Shown one piece after another: positions 14,949 through 17,862 of a stretch of 17,862 nt of DNA. Within the stretch, counting starts at the first letter, position 1. Every line of letters begins with the position of its first letter. The DNA is from Sphingosinicella sp041621755 (GTDB lineage Bacteria > Pseudomonadota > Alphaproteobacteria > Sphingomonadales > Sphingomonadaceae), in NCBI GenBank assembly GCA_041621755.1, contig JBFKAE010000058.1:1-17862 (forward strand), given 5' to 3'. The notes beneath the pieces were generated by a model, which was not told the DNA's origin, did no database searches, and was given only the letters and a program-made list of their open reading frames with translations. A program made the translations under genes and the position numbers.

Positions 14949-15652
14949 GCCTGGATGATCGCTTTATAGGCTGCATTGATCTCCGCCATGCGCAGGTCGG
15001 CGACACGGATGAATTCCGCGGGAGTCCCTTCGGCAAAATGCCGGTCGGGATGGTGACGCTTCACAAGGTCAAGATACGCCTTGCGTACGACTATCGGGTC
15101 GGCGCCCGGCGGTACGCCAAGTACAACATAAGGGTCGCTGGGATCGGGTGCGATATAGCGCGCCTTGATCTTGGCATAGCTCGCATCGTCCATACCGAAT
15201 TCCGTCCGCACATGGTCGACATAATCAAGCTCCGCCTGGGTAATGCCATCGGCCGCGGCAATCAACAGCAACGCCTCGACCAGATCGTCAAGCACTGGCG
15301 ACCCTGCCCCAATGATATTGCGCGCCTGCCGAGCATAGACCTCGTATCCGTCGGTCGAGCGCTTGGCGAGATCGTAAAACCGCTGCGCATTGTGCTTTTC
15401 CGATTCCGCGACGTGAAACAGTCTTTGGAACACCTGAAACTCATCAGCCGATGCATAGCCGTCGGCCCGCGCCATCTTCGCTGCAAGTGCAATCGCCGCA
15501 ATTGTGAAGGCAACCTGCGCGCGCTCCCCCCGGCCAAGCCGTGCCGCGCCGACATCGATGGCGTGGCCAAGCGCGGCGCCGGCAAGCGCGCCAAGCGGAC
15601 CGCCAATGGCCAGTCCCGCAGCGGTGCCCAGAAGTTTACCCCAGATCGACAT
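14945..15652 (-). CDS. TerB-DnaJ domain protein (DjlA-like co-chaperone)
   Basis: A 235-residue protein resembling DjlA, a membrane-anchored DnaK co-chaperone. The N-terminal Gly/Ala-rich segment (about 8-30, repeated Gly spacing) may insert in the membrane. A TerB-like helical domain follows (about 45-165, with AKMARADGYASADE and LLIAAADGITQAE as its two acidic motifs). The C-terminal J domain (about 172-235) has DPYVVLGVPPGAD and HPD at 201-203. The order matches DjlA and is the reverse of classical DnaJ. ATG 15652 has GGGG upstream. The gap of 64 bases before it, after cheR, holds no clear terminator. Confidence 0.92.
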   Translation of the reverse strand: MSIWGKLLGTAAGLAIGGPLGALAGAALGHAIDVGAARLGRGERAQVAFTIAAIALAAKMARADGYASADEFQVFQRLFHVAESEKHNAQRFYDLAKRSTDGYEVYARQARNIIGAGSPVLDDLVEALLLIAAADGITQAELDYVDHVRTEFGMDDASYAKIKARYIAPDPSDPYVVLGVPPGADPIVVRKAYLDLVKRHHPDRHFAEGTPAEFIRVADLRMAEINAAYKAIIQA

Positions 15653-15716
15653 AGGCCCCGGCTCTTAGCGCATCATCGACAAAAGTCGGAAATGCTTTTA
15701 GGCGCAGACCGTAAAA

Positions 15717-16562
15717 TTAAACCGCCAGTGTGCGGGATTGGACTGCGGCCGGTCGATAGAGGCCACGATTATCCCAATCGGGTTCCAGCATGTCGGTGAC
15801 ACCAATGACGGTTTCAGCGGCACCCAGAATGATACCCCCACCCGCTGCCAGATACGACACCATCCGCTCCAGGATCTCTGTCTTGTGTGATCGGGCCAGA
15901 TACATCAGCACGTTCCGGCAAAAAATAATGTCAAACCCGCCACGAAACGGCCAAGGATCACAAAGGTTGATCCGTCGGAATTCAACCCTTCTCCTGATCT
16001 CCGGTTTCAACACCCAGTTTTCGTCGATTTTTTCAAAGTGTCGCATCAGGCGGTGTATGGTCAGGCCGCGCTGAACTTCAAACTGTGAATACCGGCCAGC
16101 TACGGCCTTTTCTATAGCCTGTGCAGAAAGGTCCGTGCCCAGAATCTCGATCGTCCAGCCATCCCAAAGCGCTGCATCCTCGGCAAACAGCATCGCGATC
16201 GAATAGGCTTCCTGACCACTCGACGCTGCCGCGCTCCATATCCGGATACGCCGCGTATGCGCCTTTGCCGCGCGTACCCTCGGCAGAATACTTTTCTGCA
16301 GCATCTCAAACGGCAGGGTGTCACGAAAAAAGAACGTCTCATTGTTGAGCATGGCTTCAACAATGTCGCCGTAAAGCGCTTCGCTGCCGCCATGCGCTGC
16401 AACCCCGTCAGCCAAATCCGCAACTGTCAAAAACCCATGTGTCCTTGCCACATGGGTCAACCGCGATTGCAGAAGATAAGATTTGTTGGGGGCAAGAACG
16501 ATTCCAGCGCGCTCCAGAAAAATTTCCGCGATGCGCGTGAAGCCGGCCTTCGAAATTGTCAT
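15717..16562 (-). CDS. cheR: Chemotaxis protein methyltransferase CheR
   Basis: CheR methylates glutamates of chemoreceptors using S-adenosylmethionine, setting adaptation. The 281 residues show an N-terminal helical domain (about 5-70), the MLNNETFFFRD motif at 71-81, the SAM-binding WSAAASSGQEAYS at 109-121, TDLS at 143-146 and FCRNVLMYL at 214-222. ATG 16562 overlaps the cheB stop by 4 bases (ATGA) and is preferred over an upstream ATG at 16583 inside cheB. It is the last gene of the visible chemotaxis run; the TerB-DnaJ gene follows after 64 bases. Confidence 0.96.
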   Translation of the reverse strand: MTISKAGFTRIAEIFLERAGIVLAPNKSYLLQSRLTHVARTHGFLTVADLADGVAAHGGSEALYGDIVEAMLNNETFFFRDTLPFEMLQKSILPRVRAAKAHTRRIRIWSAAASSGQEAYSIAMLFAEDAALWDGWTIEILGTDLSAQAIEKAVAGRYSQFEVQRGLTIHRLMRHFEKIDENWVLKPEIRRRVEFRRINLCDPWPFRGGFDIIFCRNVLMYLARSHKTEILERMVSYLAAGGGIILGAAETVIGVTDMLEPDWDNRGLYRPAAVQSRTLAV

Positions 16563-17692
16563 TTCACTGGCTCGAGCAAACAACCGATGGCCGAGGCAAG
16601 GCCGCTGACCGACAGAATTTCGGCGGCAAGACCTTCACGCACTATCGCACCGGGCATACCCCACACAACCGAACTTTCCTGGTCCTGCGCCAGCATTGTC
16701 CCTCCGACAGCCACGACCTCGCGCGCACCGGCAAGACCGTCGGTGCCCATGCCGGAAAGCATGACCCCTAGCGTCCCTTTACCCCAGACTTCTGCAGCCG
16801 ATCTCAGCATCGGATTAACCGACGGGCGACAGAAGTTTTCAGGCGGCGCACCGCTGACCCTCAGACGGACCTGATTACCGACGCGCAACGCCTCCATGTG
16901 CAGCCCACCCGGCGCTACATAGATATGTCCCGGTTCGACTATGATATGATCCACCGCCTCGAATGTCGGCAAGCCGCTGCGGCGACCAATATGTTCGGCC
17001 AGAATCGCGGTAAACATTGGCGGCATATGCTGGGTAATCAATATCGGAATATTGACCGGTTTTGGCAGCGCCGCCGTCAGTTCGAGCAGTGCATTTGGAC
17101 CGCCCGTCGATGCACCGATCGCAAGCACTGATGGCCTCACATGCGAAGGCTCCGCGCGCGGATAAATGGCTGCTGCCGCGGGAGGTGAACTGACAATAGG
17201 TCGCCCCGGATTATTGATCTTGCCCGCTGCACGTTTCGGACGAATAGCGCCAAGTTCATGAACCTTTCGGATAAATTCGGTTCTGAATTCAGGTCCACTG
17301 GCGCTCGCCCACCCGGCCTGCGGCTTTGCAATGGCGTCGGTTGCACCAAGTTCGAGCGCTTCAAGCGTGATGCGAGCGTTACGCGTCGTCAATGTCGACG
17401 CCATCAGGATTCGCGCGCCTGAGGCTGCGGCTACGATCTTCGGCAATGCCTTGATACCGCCGATACCCGGCATTTCAACGTCGAGGACCACGACATCCAG
17501 GTCATATTTTGAAGCAAATTCGATTGCCTCCTCGCCGGTCCTTGCAGAAGCGACAACTTTGATTTTTGGATCAGTTTCCAGCCACTGCGCCATCAGCGCA
17601 CGACTAACGCCGGAATCGTCGACCAGCATCACGCGCACACGCGCAAAAGTCTCAGTTGCACCAACTGAGGAAGCGAACTCTACTGAGGACAT
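16559..17692 (-). CDS. cheB: Chemotaxis response regulator protein-glutamate methylesterase CheB
   Basis: CheB demethylates and deamidates chemoreceptors when phosphorylated by CheA. The 377 residues have a receiver domain (about 20-130; acidic pair Asp25-Asp26, phosphoacceptor Asp71 in VLDVEMPG, Lys123) and a methylesterase domain (about 185-375) with catalytic Ser195 (GASTGGP), His222 (QHMPPMFT) and Asp318 (GMGTDG). The linker (about 150-185) is Pro/Ala-rich. ATG 17692 has no visible ribosome site, and the next candidates are internal (Met22, just before the receiver). A perfect 8+3+8 inverted repeat lies within codons 8-14. The cheY stop lies 44 bases upstream. Confidence 0.95.
   Translation of the reverse strand: MSSVEFASSVGATETFARVRVMLVDDSGVSRALMAQWLETDPKIKVVASARTGEEAIEFASKYDLDVVVLDVEMPGIGGIKALPKIVAAASGARILMASTLTTRNARITLEALELGATDAIAKPQAGWASASGPEFRTEFIRKVHELGAIRPKRAAGKINNPGRPIVSSPPAAAAIYPRAEPSHVRPSVLAIGASTGGPNALLELTAALPKPVNIPILITQHMPPMFTAILAEHIGRRSGLPTFEAVDHIIVEPGHIYVAPGGLHMEALRVGNQVRLRVSGAPPENFCRPSVNPMLRSAAEVWGKGTLGVMLSGMGTDGLAGAREVVAVGGTMLAQDQESSVVWGMPGAIVREGLAAEILSVSGLASAIGCLLEPVK
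17651..17669 (-). other. Perfect inverted repeat inside the 5' end of cheB
   Basis: CTCAGTTG and CAACTGAG form an 8-bp stem around a 3-base loop, 23 bases after the first base of the start codon. In mRNA it would form a stable hairpin close to the translation start. It could slow initiation or favour the internal Met22. It might equally be a protein-binding palindrome or chance. Confidence 0.5.
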
Positions 17693-17711
17693 GACAATAC
17701 AATCGTTACAA

Positions 17712-17734
17712 GGGCCGACATTTGCCGTCGGCCC
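17712..17734 (-). other. Hairpin between cheY and cheB
   Basis: GGGCCGAC and GTCGGCCC form a perfect 8-bp stem with a 7-base loop, three bases after the cheY stop. On the transcribed strand it is followed by TTGTAACG, not a U-tract. It could let more cheY than cheB message accumulate, through partial termination or protection of the cheY 3' end. Confidence 0.6.
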
Positions 17735-17736
17735 AC

Positions 17737-17862
17737 CTAGATCAAACCAACCTGCGAAAGTTTTGCTTCGATCATGTCACGATCGAACGGTTTCATAATA
17801 TACTCGTCAGCACCCGCGTCGATCGCAGCGCGTATATGCGCCATATCGTTCTCGGTCGTACA
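17737..17862 (-). CDS. cheY: CheY-type response regulator, C-terminal part
   Basis: The last 41 residues of a single-domain receiver are visible; the N-terminus lies beyond the right edge. The segment CTTENDMAHIRAAIDAGADEYIMKPFDRDMIEAKL matches the end of CheY in two adjoining blocks, with the conserved Lys-Pro (MKPF) and the TTE segment at the end of beta strand 4. It stops with TAG at 17737, and no output domain follows. Its place before cheB and cheR supports a chemotaxis role, acting on the flagellar switch, though sphingomonads can encode several such regulators. Confidence 0.9.
   Translation of the reverse strand, partial: CTTENDMAHIRAAIDAGADEYIMKPFDRDMIEAKLSQVGLI

Overview
The window looks like chromosomal DNA of an alphaproteobacterium, most likely a sphingomonad (Sphingomonadales). 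The grounds are moderately G+C-rich coding sequence, the family composition (a ZnuD-like TonB receptor, a CheY-CheB-CheR run, an MnmA-free class-A RNase P RNA, glutathione-dependent formaldehyde oxidation) and tight ATGA/TAATG gene overlaps. This placement is inference from the sequence alone. Coding density is high and no gap without a gene exceeds about 200 bases. I saw no insertion sequence, phage gene, CRISPR array, tRNA or attachment site.

Region 1 (1-5684) is a one-carbon oxidation module. On the minus strand, in transcription order, come adhC (glutathione-dependent formaldehyde dehydrogenase), two different VOC/glyoxalase-fold proteins, fdsG and fdsB (NAD-dependent formate dehydrogenase; fdsB runs off the left edge). 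A LysR-type regulator is divergent from adhC across a 104-bp spacer that carries a perfect 7+7 inverted repeat. The next plus-strand gene is purU, which releases formate from 10-formyl-tetrahydrofolate. Together these genes would feed formaldehyde and folate-bound C1 units into formate and then CO2 plus NADH. The S-formylglutathione hydrolase (fghA) that would normally complete the route is absent; the two VOC genes sit where it might be expected.

Region 2 (5765-10364) holds nhaA (Na+/H+ antiporter) facing a minus-strand mce-tesB pair (methylmalonyl-CoA epimerase and acyl-CoA thioesterase II), whose end overlaps the nhaA end by 21 bp. Upstream of mce on the same strand is a ZnuD-like TonB-dependent receptor with a Zur-like half site in its promoter region.

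Region 3 (10559-13304) carries a stomatin/SPFH protein (QmcA-like), its NfeD partner and a radical SAM protein of unknown function with a cysteine-rich C-terminus, all on the plus strand. The radical SAM stop codon lies one base from the 3' end of the convergent RNase P RNA gene (rnpB), which has its own readable promoter.

Region 4 (13348-17862, minus strand) has two gene runs. The first is a TerB-DnaJ protein, an EamA transporter and a zinc amidase, joined by 4-bp ATGA overlaps. The second is a chemotaxis run of cheY (cut by the right edge), cheB and cheR. CheR and CheB set the methylation state of chemoreceptors and CheY signals to the flagellar motor, so the cell is probably motile. Several intercistronic hairpins without a following U-tract occur (2190-2223, 8281-8308, 17712-17734) and may tune expression within transcripts.
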